DNA from: Vibrio sp. qd031
GTDB lineage: Bacteria; Pseudomonadota; Gammaproteobacteria; Enterobacterales; Vibrionaceae
Direction: 5' to 3'
NCBI RefSeq assembly: GCF_002100145.1
Contig: NZ_JXQD01000025.1
Coordinates: 1-64,000 of the forward strand
DNA: 64,000 bases
This document shows, in pieces, positions 56,289 through 64,000 of this stretch (position 1 is the stretch's first letter; each line of letters opens with the position of its first letter). The notes under the pieces were generated by a model. That model did no database searches and had not been told where the DNA came from. It worked only from the letters and a program-made list of their open reading frames with translations. The position numbers were made by a program, and so were the translations under genes.

Positions 56289-57428
56289 TTAAGCCGCTCC
56301 CTCTTTAGACTTGTCCATGTTGTTAGAGCTTTTTTTAGAGCCAAACAGCTTGAGGTATGTGCGCTCTAAGCTAGGTTTAAACATGAACTCTAAGGCACCT
56401 GAGAACAAGATAACTAAACCTTGAAGAACGACAACGATGTTGCGGTCGATACCGTATTCAAAACTAAGTTCTGCACCACCTTGGTACAAGAAACCAAATA
56501 GAAGACTCGCAAGTAAAATACCGATAGGGTGGTTACGCCCCATCAATGCTACAGCGATGCCCGTGAAGCCGAAGCCTTCAACAAAGCCCAGCTTTACTTG
56601 GTGAAGCTCGCCCTGTAATACGTTGAGGCCGAAGAAGCCTGCCAACATACCAGAGATTAGCATGGTCACAACGATCACTTTGACATAGCTGATGCCAGCA
56701 TAGCTTGCCGCAGTGGCGTTAGAGCCGATAGAGCGAATCGCATAACCCCAGCGGGTATGCCAAATGAATAGCCACACGAATACACAACATAGCAGAGCAA
56801 AGATAAAGCTAATATTGAGAGGGCTTGGCGAGACTTGCATACCAAACACAGCCAATACTTCATGCATTTTTGGTAACCAACTGCTTACCGCAAATACACG
56901 GCTTTCTGCTGCCATCGTATTGTCTGGCTTAAGAATGTTGACCAATAGGTAAGCCATCAATGCCGAACCAATAAAGTTAAACATGATGGTTGTGATAACG
57001 ATGTGCGAACCACGTTTGGCCTGTAAGTACGCAGGGATAAATGCCCAAGCAGCACCGAATAAACCGCCCGCCACTAACGCAACTGGAATAGTAATAAACC
57101 AAGGCGCGTATTCACCTAAGGTCAGACAAACCAGGCCGATGCCTAAACCACCAATGTAGGCTTGACCTTCACCACCAATGTTAAACAGGTTAGCGTGAAA
57201 CGCGACCGCGACCGCAAGACCAGTAAAGATAAAGCCGGTTGCGTAATAGAGGGTATACCCAAAACCTTCCGCATAACCAAATGCGCCAATCCACATTGTT
57301 TTAGCGGCTTCTACAGGGCTTACACCGATGTACATAAACAGGAACGCCGAAACCAAAAAGGCGACGAATACGTTAATGGCAGGAAGTAAGCCTACCGTGA
57401 CCCATGCAGGGACTTTTGCTTGACTCAT
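56289..57428 (-). CDS. Nucleoside ABC transporter permease, first subunit
   Basis: A 379-residue inner-membrane permease (NupP/YufP-type) with about ten hydrophobic segments. The segment FNIGGEGQAYIGGLG matches the permease signature near the coupling region, and EGFGFTGIAVALMGRNHPIGI is characteristic. Its ATG overlaps the ATPase stop (57425-57428), so translation is coupled. Confidence 0.88.
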   Translation of the reverse strand: MSQAKVPAWVTVGLLPAINVFVAFLVSAFLFMYIGVSPVEAAKTMWIGAFGYAEGFGYTLYYATGFIFTGLAVAVAFHANLFNIGGEGQAYIGGLGIGLVCLTLGEYAPWFITIPVALVAGGLFGAAWAFIPAYLQAKRGSHIVITTIMFNFIGSALMAYLLVNILKPDNTMAAESRVFAVSSWLPKMHEVLAVFGMQVSPSPLNISFIFALLCCVFVWLFIWHTRWGYAIRSIGSNATAASYAGISYVKVIVVTMLISGMLAGFFGLNVLQGELHQVKLGFVEGFGFTGIAVALMGRNHPIGILLASLLFGFLYQGGAELSFEYGIDRNIVVVLQGLVILFSGALEFMFKPSLERTYLKLFGSKKSSNNMDKSKEGAA

Positions 57429-58999
57429 GATACCTCTCCTTGAGTCTTATTCTGGTCTTTAAGATGTTCAGGCATAATGTTTGCCATCATCAGACCAAGT
57501 GTCTTCTCATCGGCTTGTTCTGCTGAAACTTCACCAACGATAGTGCCATCAAATACAACGATGATGCGATCCGATAGATTGAGGATTTCGTCTAATTCAG
57601 TCGATACCAGTAACACGGCTTTGCCATTGTCACGGGCATTAATGACTTGTTTATGAATGTACTCAATTGCACCGATATCAACACCACGGGTCGGTTGACC
57701 GACCAACAGCACATCAGGGTTTTGTTCCATTTCACGTGCAATGACCAGTTTCTGCTGGTTACCACCAGAGAAGTTTGCTGTTTTCAGATGCGGATCTTGT
57801 GGACGAACATCCCACTTGTCCATGCTCTCTTGACACGCTTTAAGAATGGCAGCTTTATCTTGCAGCAAGCCTTTGTTGTATTCCGGCAGATTGTGGTAGC
57901 CAAGGATGTACGCTTCTTTTGCGTCAAACTTATTAATCAAACCTTGTTTATGTCGGTCTTCTGGAATGTGGCCAACACCGATTGCGCGAACTTCTTGGGG
58001 ATCTTTAAGGTTATTGGCATCAATGGTATTGCCGTTTAACTTAATTTCACCAGATGCAGGTTGCAAAATACCTGATAGCAGACCCAAAATCTCAGATTGG
58101 CCATTCCCTGATACACCCGCGATGCCAACAACTTCACCTTCACGAACCGAGAAGTTCACTTTCTGCACGCGCTCAACACCAGCGTCATCAATAAAGGAAA
58201 GATCTTTTACGGTGATCAGTTCTTTTTTCGGTTCAGCAGGACTGCGCTCTACTTTTAGGCGAACTTTACGCCCGACCATCAGTTCAGCAAGCTGCTCTTG
58301 ATCGGTGTCTTTAGTCACTACGTGCGATACCATGGTGCCTTGACGCATCACCGAAATATTGTCGGTGATCGCGAGCACTTCACGCAGTTTGTGCGTGATA
58401 ATCATCACTGTAGTGCCACGTTGACGTAGTTTATCTAGAATTCTAAATAGGTGGTCGGCTTCTTGCGGTGTAAGAACGCCCGTTGGCTCATCCAAGATAA
58501 GAATGCGCGCGTCGCGGTATAACGCTTTTAAGATCTCAACGCGTTGTTGCAGACCAACCGGCAACTCTCCTACGATGGCGTCTAATGGGACCTCTAGTCC
58601 GTACTCTTTAGAAATCGCTTTTAGTTTCTTACGCGCAGCACCCAAGCTTTCAGACAGCTTCCAACCGTCCTCTGCGCCTAGAATGATGTTTTCTAAAACC
58701 GTAAAGGTATCCACCAACATAAAGTGTTGGTGAACCATTCCGATCCCTGATGAAATAGCTTCTTGCGAGTTTGATGGCAAAAACGGCTGTCCATTGACTT
58801 TCATGGTGCCGCTGTCTGCGTGATAGAACCCGTAAATGATGCTCATTAGGGTTGATTTACCAGCACCATTTTCTCCAATGATGCCGTGTATAGTGCCTAG
58901 TGGAACTTGGAGATCAATGTCGCGGTTGGCATGGACTGCGCCAAATCGCTTATTGATTCCATTCAGTTCTATGGCAAAGTCAGTATTCGCTGTGCTCAT
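57425..58999 (-). CDS. Nucleoside ABC transporter ATP-binding protein (tandem ATPase)
   Basis: A 524-residue double ATPase. First half: Walker A GENGAGKST, signature LPVGLQQR, Walker B ILILDEPT. Second half: degenerate Walker A GVSGNGQSE, signature FSGGNQQK, and DVLLVGQPTRGVD where Asp-Glu is Gly-Gln, so probably one half hydrolyses ATP. This asymmetry is usual for sugar/nucleoside importers. I chose ATG 58999 over the upstream TTG (59011). Confidence 0.9.
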   Translation of the reverse strand: MSTANTDFAIELNGINKRFGAVHANRDIDLQVPLGTIHGIIGENGAGKSTLMSIIYGFYHADSGTMKVNGQPFLPSNSQEAISSGIGMVHQHFMLVDTFTVLENIILGAEDGWKLSESLGAARKKLKAISKEYGLEVPLDAIVGELPVGLQQRVEILKALYRDARILILDEPTGVLTPQEADHLFRILDKLRQRGTTVMIITHKLREVLAITDNISVMRQGTMVSHVVTKDTDQEQLAELMVGRKVRLKVERSPAEPKKELITVKDLSFIDDAGVERVQKVNFSVREGEVVGIAGVSGNGQSEILGLLSGILQPASGEIKLNGNTIDANNLKDPQEVRAIGVGHIPEDRHKQGLINKFDAKEAYILGYHNLPEYNKGLLQDKAAILKACQESMDKWDVRPQDPHLKTANFSGGNQQKLVIAREMEQNPDVLLVGQPTRGVDIGAIEYIHKQVINARDNGKAVLLVSTELDEILNLSDRIIVVFDGTIVGEVSAEQADEKTLGLMMANIMPEHLKDQNKTQGEVS

Positions 59000-59152
59000 G
59001 CTTTTATCCAATACTTTTAAGTGCTTATCTCAGGCTGAAAATTTTCTATCTGGTTAACTCTTTTACAGCACTTTGTGCGGTAATCTTGCCATTATCTGGC
59101 GTGTTAATGGGTCATTAATTCAAAAGAGTTAGCGAGATAGTAATCGAGAAGA

Positions 59153-59178
59153 AACGCCGCAACCGGAGTAGCGGCGTT
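59153..59178 (-). terminator. Intercistronic hairpin after the binding-protein gene
   Basis: A stem AACGCCGC / GCGGCGTT with a 10-nt loop, 19 nt after the BMP gene. On the minus strand it is followed by TCTTCTCG, not a strong T tract. It likely protects or partly terminates the message so that the binding protein is made in excess. Confidence 0.6.
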
Positions 59179-59196
59179 AATAATCAACGAGTGTGA

Positions 59197-60195
59197 TTAG
59201 ATGTTACAAGTGTTGTCAGCCATGTAGTCGTGTACAGAGATTTCGCCAGCAATGATTTTTTGCTGAAGATCTGCTGCGTACGCTTCCATGTCAGCTGTGA
59301 TAAGTGGCTTGTTGTGCTCGTCGTAAGCCCACTCTACAGCGCCTTCTTTAAGACCTAGAACCTTAATACCTGGCTCCCAAGTGCCTTCCATCGCTTCTTC
59401 CCAAGAACCGTAAGCAGATACGCCTACTTTCTTAACCATAGACGTTAGCATGCTGCCTGATTGAAGGTGGTTTTGGTTTGAGTCAACACCAATTGCATAT
59501 TTACCCGCATCCGCTGCTGCTTGGTAAACACCAAGACCAGTACCGCCTGCTGCTGCAAAGATTACATCAGCATCTTTAGACATTTGAGACTTAGCAAGCT
59601 CAGAACCTTTCGCTGGATCTGCAAACGCTGCAGGTGTAGAGCCTGTCATGTTTTCTAGTACGGTGATGTCGCTAGATGCGTATACAGCACCTTGCTTGTA
59701 ACCACATGCAAACTTACGAATTAGAGGGATGTCCATGCCGCCTATGAAACCAACAGTGTTTGTTTTAGACGCTTTCGCTGCAAGTGCACCAACAAGGAAC
59801 GAACCTTCGTGCTCTTTATAAACGATAGATTGAACGTTTGGCTTGTCCACAACCATATCAAGGATTGTGAATTTGATATCTGGGTATTCTGTCGCCACTT
59901 TTTCAACGGCTGATGCCATGTTGAAACCAACAGCAACGATAGGGCTAAAGCCACGACTAGCTAGGCGACGTAGACCTTGCTCACGTTGTGCTTCATTTTG
60001 AGGTTCGAATTCACGAACATCAACGCCTTTGTCTTTTTTGAATTCTTCAACGCCGTTACGAAAAACCGCTTCGTTGAAAGATTTGTCGAACTTGCCAGCT
60101 GTATCATAAACAACGGCTGGTTTAGCATCTGCTAGTGCAGTGAAAGACGCAATAGAAAGCGCAACTGCAGAAAGAGTAGTAGTGAGTTTTTTCAC
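59197..60195 (-). CDS. BMP-family purine nucleoside-binding protein
   Basis: A 332-residue periplasmic protein with signal peptide (about 1-23, cleaved after ALADA-type site). The mature protein is of the basic membrane protein / PnrA family: DTAGKFDKSFNEAVFRNGVE, FIGGMDIPLIRKFACGYKQG and GVDSNQNHLQSGSMLTSMVK. PnrA-type proteins bind purine nucleosides. Its position beside a nucleoside ABC transporter, nupC and deoC supports that substrate. The promoter region upstream carries a CRP-like site. Confidence 0.88.
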   Translation of the reverse strand: MKKLTTTLSAVALSIASFTALADAKPAVVYDTAGKFDKSFNEAVFRNGVEEFKKDKGVDVREFEPQNEAQREQGLRRLASRGFSPIVAVGFNMASAVEKVATEYPDIKFTILDMVVDKPNVQSIVYKEHEGSFLVGALAAKASKTNTVGFIGGMDIPLIRKFACGYKQGAVYASSDITVLENMTGSTPAAFADPAKGSELAKSQMSKDADVIFAAAGGTGLGVYQAAADAGKYAIGVDSNQNHLQSGSMLTSMVKKVGVSAYGSWEEAMEGTWEPGIKVLGLKEGAVEWAYDEHNKPLITADMEAYAADLQQKIIAGEISVHDYMADNTCNI

Positions 60196-60470
60196 GAGAC
60201 AATTCCTAGTTTTAAGAAGTTATTTCCTTGTTGACTCACAGACTGTACGTGGAGTCAAAAACTTCTTCGTATGCGGTCAAACAATTAAAATTGAATGAAA
60301 AAGAGCAACCCGCACCGAATTGACAGGGATTTTACACTTTTATGGCGTGAATTAAAGTGAGATTGAACTCACTTTACTAGACCTACCCTGTAAGCTAATT
60401 ACGTGAATTCCTTATAGAAAAACGATTAGCTTCAAATTTTTATGTATACAGCGGTTACTTTAATACAATT

Positions 60471-60492
60471 TTATGTGATCTAGCTCAATATT
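60471..60492 (-). promoter_or_regulatory. CRP-like site upstream of the BMP transporter operon
   Basis: TTATGTGATCTAG then CTCAATATT matches the 22-nt CRP consensus at 16 positions, with a perfect TGTGATCTAG half. Its centre lies 43-46 nt before the start point implied by the minus-strand -10 at 60443-60450, close to a class II arrangement. Confidence 0.55.
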
Positions 60493-60544
60493 GACGGGGT
60501 GGGGGAGGTGAAAAAAAACACAGCAAATTGTTTAATAAATATTC

Positions 60545-60560
60545 ATTTTAGCGTTTGCGT
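60545..60560. promoter_or_regulatory. PurR-like box between the BMP operon and yjjV
   Basis: ATTTTAGCGTTTGCGT matches the palindromic PurR consensus ACGAAAACGTTTGCGT at 11 of 16, with the right half CGTTTGCGT perfect. A LacI-family regulator for purine genes would suit a purine nucleoside transporter. Half-site only, hence low confidence. Confidence 0.35.
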
Positions 60561-60613
60561 TCAAAATATACCCTGTTTATCCTTAGATATTCCTCGTCAA
60601 AGAGTTGTCACCG

Positions 60614-61381
60614 ATGTACTTCGACACGCATTGTCACCTAGATTTCCCAATTTTTGACGCTCAACTCGACCAATGGTTAAAAAAGCTGCAGATGAAGCAG
60701 GTTTCTCATATTTGCGTCCCCTCAATCGGTCCCTCAAATTGGCAGCGAGTTTTACAACTTGGGAAGTTATACCCAGATCAAGTTTATTGCGCCTTAGGGA
60801 TTCATCCGTGCTTTCTTCCTGCTCAAAATGATTCGATTGAACGATTGACCAATCTTGTGCAAACCCATCGGCATGCCATTAGCGCCATTGGCGAGATTGG
60901 CTTAGATGGTCGCTATAGCAATGATGACCAGCAAGAGCACATTTTTGGCGAGCAGTTATTGTTGGCAAAAAGAGTGGAATTACCTGTATTGGTTCATTGT
61001 GTTAAACGCCACCATCGTCTTTTACCCATGCTAAAACAAGCGGCATTGAACCAAGCCGGGGTGATTCACGCTTTTACGGGTGATTACAAAACAGCTTCTA
61101 CCTATATAGATATGGGATTTAAGCTTGGAGTTGGGGCGAGTTTCATGTGGCCGTCAGCCAGTGCGCTCAGAGAAGCACTCACTAAACTCCCACTGCAAGC
61201 GATTGTTTTTGAAACGGACGCACCAGATATGCCACTACCTGGTCATAGAAAAGGCGATGCGACACCACTGGACGTCATCGAAGTCGCTAAACACTTTGCC
61301 GCACTAAGGCAGGAATCAACAAAAACAGTAATAGACGCGGTTTATAAAAGTTCTTGTATGGTTATTAGACGAAATGCTTGA
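60614..61381 (+). CDS. yjjV: TatD-family metal-dependent hydrolase (YjjV-like)
   Basis: A 255-residue TIM-barrel hydrolase. Metal-binding residues in FDTHCHLDF (3-11), GEIGLDGRY (Glu about 98), LVHCVKRHH and VIHAFTGDY, and FETDAPDMP. TatD relatives act as DNases or deacylases; the substrate of YjjV is not established. ATG 60614 matches family members better than the TTG at 60605. In E. coli yjjV also lies close to the deo genes. Confidence 0.9.
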   Translation: MYFDTHCHLDFPIFDAQLDQWLKKLQMKQVSHICVPSIGPSNWQRVLQLGKLYPDQVYCALGIHPCFLPAQNDSIERLTNLVQTHRHAISAIGEIGLDGRYSNDDQQEHIFGEQLLLAKRVELPVLVHCVKRHHRLLPMLKQAALNQAGVIHAFTGDYKTASTYIDMGFKLGVGASFMWPSASALREALTKLPLQAIVFETDAPDMPLPGHRKGDATPLDVIEVAKHFAALRQESTKTVIDAVYKSSCMVIRRNA

Positions 61382-61486
61382 TGTCTTACGCCTTTTTTAT
61401 ATTTGTTTAGCTGTTTGTAGAATAAAAATGTCTAATTTCCGCTCTCCATAGCACTAAAACAACATTTTTGGTGATTGCCACTTTTT

Positions 61487-61510
61487 ATTTAAACGTTTGC
61501 CTCGTATAAT
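61487..61510 (+). promoter_or_regulatory. nupC upstream promoter P1 with PurR-like box
   Basis: ATTTAAACGTTTGCCT (61487-61502) matches the PurR consensus ACGCAAACGTTTGCGT at 12 of 16. It lies between a weak -35 (TTTTTA, 61482-61487) and a perfect -10 TATAAT (61505-61510), so a bound repressor would block this promoter. Confidence 0.5.
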
Positions 61511-61518
61511 GCCGCGCG

Positions 61519-61564
61519 AAATGTGCTACTCGTCACATTTAGTCTAAATCTGGGTTCTTATAAT
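61519..61564 (+). promoter_or_regulatory. CRP site and class II promoter P2 of nupC
   Basis: AAATGTG, 8 nt, CACATTT (61519-61540) has both 7-nt CRP half-sites perfect. A perfect -10 TATAAT lies at 61559-61564, giving a start near 61571 and a CRP centre at about -41.5, the class II distance. Confidence 0.75.
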
Positions 61565-61631
61565 CCCGCTGAAAATTTTTTAAACCATACTTATCTCTGG
61601 CCATTAACCAACTAAAATAGGCAACTTAATC

Positions 61632-62876
61632 ATGAGCATTTTAATGAGTCTTGTCGGCATAGTGGTGCTACTAGGCATCGCATTCTTGCTGTCAGACAAC
61701 CGAAAAGCAATTAACTTACGTACTGTTGGGGGCGCGTTCGCCATCCAATTTATCCTAGGGGCATTTATCCTTTATGTTCCTTGGGGTAAAGACATCCTAA
61801 AAAGCATTTCTGATGGTGTTTCTAATGTCATCAATTACGGCGCGGACGGTACAGCGTTCTTGTTTGGTAGCTTGGTCAACTTTTCAGTCGATGGCATCGG
61901 CTTCATTTTTGCGTTCCAAGTACTACCAACCCTAATATTCTTCTCTGCGTTGATTTCTGTTCTTTATTACCTAGGCGTTATGCAATGGGTCATCAAAATC
62001 ATTGGTGGCGGATTGCACAAAGCGCTAGGGACATCTAAAGCTGAGTCTATGTCTGCTGCTGCAAACATTTTCGTAGGCCAGACAGAAGCACCGCTTGTGG
62101 TACGTCCGTTCGTTCCTAAAATGACCAAGTCTGAGCTATTTGCCATTATGTGTGGTGGCTTAGCGTCAATTGCAGGTGGTGTACTTGCGGGCTATGCGGC
62201 GATGGGTGTTAAAATTGAATACTTGGTTGCAGCGTCATTTATGGCAGCACCAGGTGGTTTATTGTTTGCAAAAATCATGATCCCAGAAACCGACAAGCCG
62301 GTTGATCAAATTACAGACATTTCAGACAACAGCGCAAATAAGCCTGTTAATGTTATTGATGCCGCTGCTGAAGGCGCCACTTCAGGTCTTGGTCTAGCTC
62401 TAAATGTGGGTGCAATGCTGATAGCCTTTATTGGTCTTATTGCATTGATCAACGGCATGCTAGGTGGCATCGGTGGATGGTTTGGTATGCCTGAACTGAC
62501 ACTTGAGTTTATTCTAGGTTGGATTTTCTCGCCGCTAGCATTCCTTATTGGTGTTCCATGGGAAGAAGCGGTTATTGCGGGTGAGTTCATCGGTCTTAAG
62601 ACTGTAGCCAACGAATTTGTTGCCTACTCACAGTTCGCCCCTTACTTGGGTGATGGCGCTGAAGTCATTCTTTCTGAGAAAACTAAGGCAATCATCTCGT
62701 TCTCATTGTGCGGCTTTGCTAACTTGTCTTCGATCGCTATTTTGCTTGGTGGTTTGGGCAGTATTGCACCAACGCGCCGACACGACATTGCAAAGATGGG
62801 TGTTAAGGCGGTAATCGCAGGTACGTTATCAAACTTGATGGCGGCAACCATTGCGGGTCTGTTCATCTCGTTCTAA
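61632..62876 (+). CDS. nupC: Concentrative nucleoside transporter NupC (CNT family)
   Basis: A 414-residue inner-membrane symporter closely similar to V. cholerae vcCNT, whose crystal structure showed Na+-coupled uridine binding. Substrate-site motifs are intact: FVGQTEAPLVVRPF (Gln-Thr-Glu), TVANEFVAYSQFAPYL and FALCGFANLSSIAI-type SLCGFANLSSIA. It imports nucleosides that deoC and other enzymes catabolise. Followed by a small XapX-like gene and deoC. Confidence 0.96.
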   Translation: MSILMSLVGIVVLLGIAFLLSDNRKAINLRTVGGAFAIQFILGAFILYVPWGKDILKSISDGVSNVINYGADGTAFLFGSLVNFSVDGIGFIFAFQVLPTLIFFSALISVLYYLGVMQWVIKIIGGGLHKALGTSKAESMSAAANIFVGQTEAPLVVRPFVPKMTKSELFAIMCGGLASIAGGVLAGYAAMGVKIEYLVAASFMAAPGGLLFAKIMIPETDKPVDQITDISDNSANKPVNVIDAAAEGATSGLGLALNVGAMLIAFIGLIALINGMLGGIGGWFGMPELTLEFILGWIFSPLAFLIGVPWEEAVIAGEFIGLKTVANEFVAYSQFAPYLGDGAEVILSEKTKAIISFSLCGFANLSSIAILLGGLGSIAPTRRHDIAKMGVKAVIAGTLSNLMAATIAGLFISF

Positions 62877-62884
62877 TTATAAAT

Positions 62885-62906
62885 GCCCCGGCACAACGGG
62901 GCTTAT
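62885..62906 (+). terminator. Weak terminator after nupC
   Basis: A stem GCCCCG / CGGGGC with a 6-nt loop followed by TTATT. The weak tail suggests some read-through. The palindrome-like CAAAC-C-GTTTG at 62967 lies before the next small gene and could be an operator. Confidence 0.55.
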
Positions 62907-63052
62907 TCAGCAAAATAAGTAACTTAAGTGCAGCCAAGCAAGTAAAGTTGAAGGTTTTTTGAGATACAAACCGTTTGCTTTAATGTGAAGGGGCCAACCC
63001 TTGTTTGGTTTCGCACTATACTTTTAGACAATAAAAAAATGAGAATTTAACT

Positions 63053-63223
63053 ATGAGTGAAGTATTAATGGCCATGGCAGCAGGTTTGGTATGTGGGCTG
63101 ATTTTCTCGGCATTGAAGCTACCTATTCCTGCTCCACCAGTATTATCCGGTGTCATGGGTATTGTTGGTGTTTACATCGGTGGCATGAGCTACCAATGGA
63201 TCGTGGAACGTTTCTTTAGCTAA
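63053..63223 (+). CDS. XapX/DUF1427-like small membrane protein
   Basis: A 56-residue protein, MSEVLMAMAAGLVCGLIFSA then LKLPIPAPPVLSGVMGIVGVY. Two hydrophobic segments (about 3-20 and 30-46) are separated by a Pro-rich turn, the layout of the XapX/DUF1427 family. XapX is named from the xanthosine operon. The gene sits between nupC and deoC, in keeping with a nucleoside-linked role, though its function is unknown. Confidence 0.85.
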   Translation: MSEVLMAMAAGLVCGLIFSALKLPIPAPPVLSGVMGIVGVYIGGMSYQWIVERFFS

Positions 63224-63230
63224 TTGAATC

Positions 63231-63253
63231 AGGTTGCACTAAACGAGCAACCT
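63231..63253 (+). terminator. Hairpin between the XapX-like gene and deoC
   Basis: A stem AGGTTGC / GCAACCT with a 9-nt loop and no T tract. More likely an mRNA-stability or attenuating structure than a full terminator. Confidence 0.45.
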
Positions 63254-63283
63254 TAAACAGAAAGAATTTAAGTGGAGAGTGGA

Positions 63284-64000
63284 ATGAGCGAACTAAAAGC
63301 AGCAGCATTGCGAGCGCTGAAATTGATGGATTTGACGACCCTAAATGACGACGACACTGACCAGAAGGTCATCGAGTTGTGTCATGCAGCCAAGTCTCCA
63401 GTAGGTAACACCGCTGCAATCTGTATTTACCCGCGCTTTATCCCAATTGCCAAAAAAACATTGCGCGAGCAAGGCACACCTGATGTACGTATTGCGACCG
63501 TCACGAACTTCCCTCACGGTAATGATGATATCGAAATCGCCGTGACTGAAACCAAAGCGGCTATTGCTTATGGTGCCGATGAAGTGGATGTGGTTTTCCC
63601 ATATCGTGCACTTATTGGCGGCGATGAGTCATTAGGTTTTGAGCTGGTTAAACAGTGTAAAGAAGCCTGTGGCGACACCCTACTTAAAGTTATTATCGAA
63701 GTCGGTGAGTTGAAAGAAGAAGCTCTTATTAAGAAAGCGTCTGAAATTTCAATTAAAGCCGGAGCGGATTTCATTAAGACATCGACCGGTAAAGTGCCTG
63801 TTAATGCAACGCCAGAATACGCGCGCATGATGCTTGAAGTTATTCGCGATATGGGCGTAGCGCAATCTGTTGGCTTTAAGCCTGCTGGTGGTGTTCGCAC
63901 AGCTGATGACGCAGCCGCCTACCTTGCGATGGCCGATGAGATTCTTGGTGACGATTGGGTCGATGCACGACATTACCGTTTTGGTGCTTCTAGTCTGTTA
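63284..64000 (+). CDS. deoC: Deoxyribose-phosphate aldolase DeoC (partial, cut by window end)
   Basis: 239 codons are present of an expected 257-260. The enzyme splits 2-deoxyribose 5-phosphate into glyceraldehyde 3-phosphate and acetaldehyde. Schiff-base Lys lies in [11 protein letters not shown]; also present are [14 protein letters not shown] [22 protein letters not shown] and [15 protein letters not shown] 63284 has GGAG upstream. No stop is reached. Confidence 0.96.
   Translation, partial: MSELKAAALRALKLMDLTTLNDDDTDQKVIELCHAAKSPVGNTAAICIYPRFIPIAKKTLREQGTPDVRIATVTNFPHGNDDIEIAVTETKAAIAYGADEVDVVFPYRALIGGDESLGFELVKQCKEACGDTLLKVIIEVGELKEEALIKKASEISIKAGADFIKTSTGKVPVNATPEYARMMLEVIRDMGVAQSVGFKPAGGVRTADDAAAYLAMADEILGDDWVDARHYRFGASSLL

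Larger units (their letters stand above)
60196..60613. other. Divergent regulatory region, BMP operon and yjjV
   Basis: 418 nt without a gene. It holds a CRP-like site (60471-60492), a PurR-like half palindrome (60545-60560) and, on the minus strand, a -10-like TGTATA or TATACA near 60443-60450. Confidence 0.6.

Noticed and set aside
57425..60195. Ribose or general sugar importer
   Set aside because: The tandem ATPase resembles sugar ATPases, but the BMP/PnrA-type binding protein and the neighbouring nupC and deoC favour nucleosides.
62967..62978. PurR box before the XapX-like gene
   Set aside because: CAAAC-C-GTTTG has an odd centre and wrong half-site spacing for PurR; perhaps another LacI-family operator, but unsupported.

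Overview
The window comes from chromosome 1 of a Vibrio (Gammaproteobacteria). Nearly every protein reads as a Vibrio ortholog: VpsR, HlyU, an OxyR2-type OxyR, a RocS-like GGDEF/EAL protein, NptA, a 283-residue ThyA and a CNT-type NupC. The gene blocks match blocks of the V. cholerae large chromosome but are joined in a different order. Base composition is moderate (mid-40s % GC by eye), and I see no prophage, transposase, integron or CRISPR array. Species cannot be decided from the sequence alone.

Layout. 1-650 is the end of an rRNA operon (23S 3' end, 5S, tRNA-Asp, tRNA-Trp). 1472-3111 is trhP-yfhL (tRNA wobble uridine hydroxylation). 3191-12559 is rdgC and the phosphate regulon core phoB-phoR-pstS-pstC-pstA-pstB-phoU, with unusually long permeases. 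12585-15161 holds cutC and the divergent peroxide pair prx/oxyR. After a gene-poor kilobase come vpsR, two or three small genes and mutH. The mutH-rppH gap carries a cluster of DnaA boxes. 20265-25888 is rppH-ptsP-lgt-thyA and a putative outer-membrane barrel protein. 25940-29069 is nptA, nhaR, hlyU and rpsT. 29325-35602 is murJ, ribF, ileS, a palindromic repeat element and lspA. 35820-47000 is the translation/RNA block: secG, tRNA-Leu, initiator tRNA, rimP-nusA-infB-rbfA-truB, rpsO, pnp, nlpI. 47073-55101 contains the oxygen-independent ubiquinone genes ubiV, ubiU and ubiT, with a PAS-GGDEF-EAL gene between them, then a GNAT gene, holD, rimI and prfC. 55321-64000 is nucleoside uptake and use: a BMP-type ABC transporter, yjjV, nupC, a XapX-like small protein and deoC, which is cut by the window end.

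How the genes work together. Phosphate acquisition appears twice (Pst, and Na+/phosphate NptA). Both have Pho-box-like sites with the same spacing to a -10. c-di-GMP biology appears twice (VpsR and the RocS-like enzyme). Three U32-family Fe-S proteins (TrhP, UbiU, UbiV) make hydroxylations without an O2-dependent monooxygenase. The nucleoside genes appear to be under CRP and possibly PurR-like control.

Most interesting non-coding signals: (1) the DnaA-box cluster between mutH and rppH, at the position where E. coli keeps the DnaA-reactivating locus DARS2; (2) three tandem 78-bp hairpin-bearing repeats plus CGAG-rich degenerate repeats between truB and rpsO, with a related motif in the 23S-5S spacer; (3) a ~160-bp palindromic element starting at the ileS stop codon; (4) a possible short sRNA upstream of vpsR; (5) a long pnp leader stem-loop; (6) a class II CRP promoter for nupC. 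I found no clear candidate for a wholly new multi-gene system; the window is mostly core genome with informative regulatory detail.
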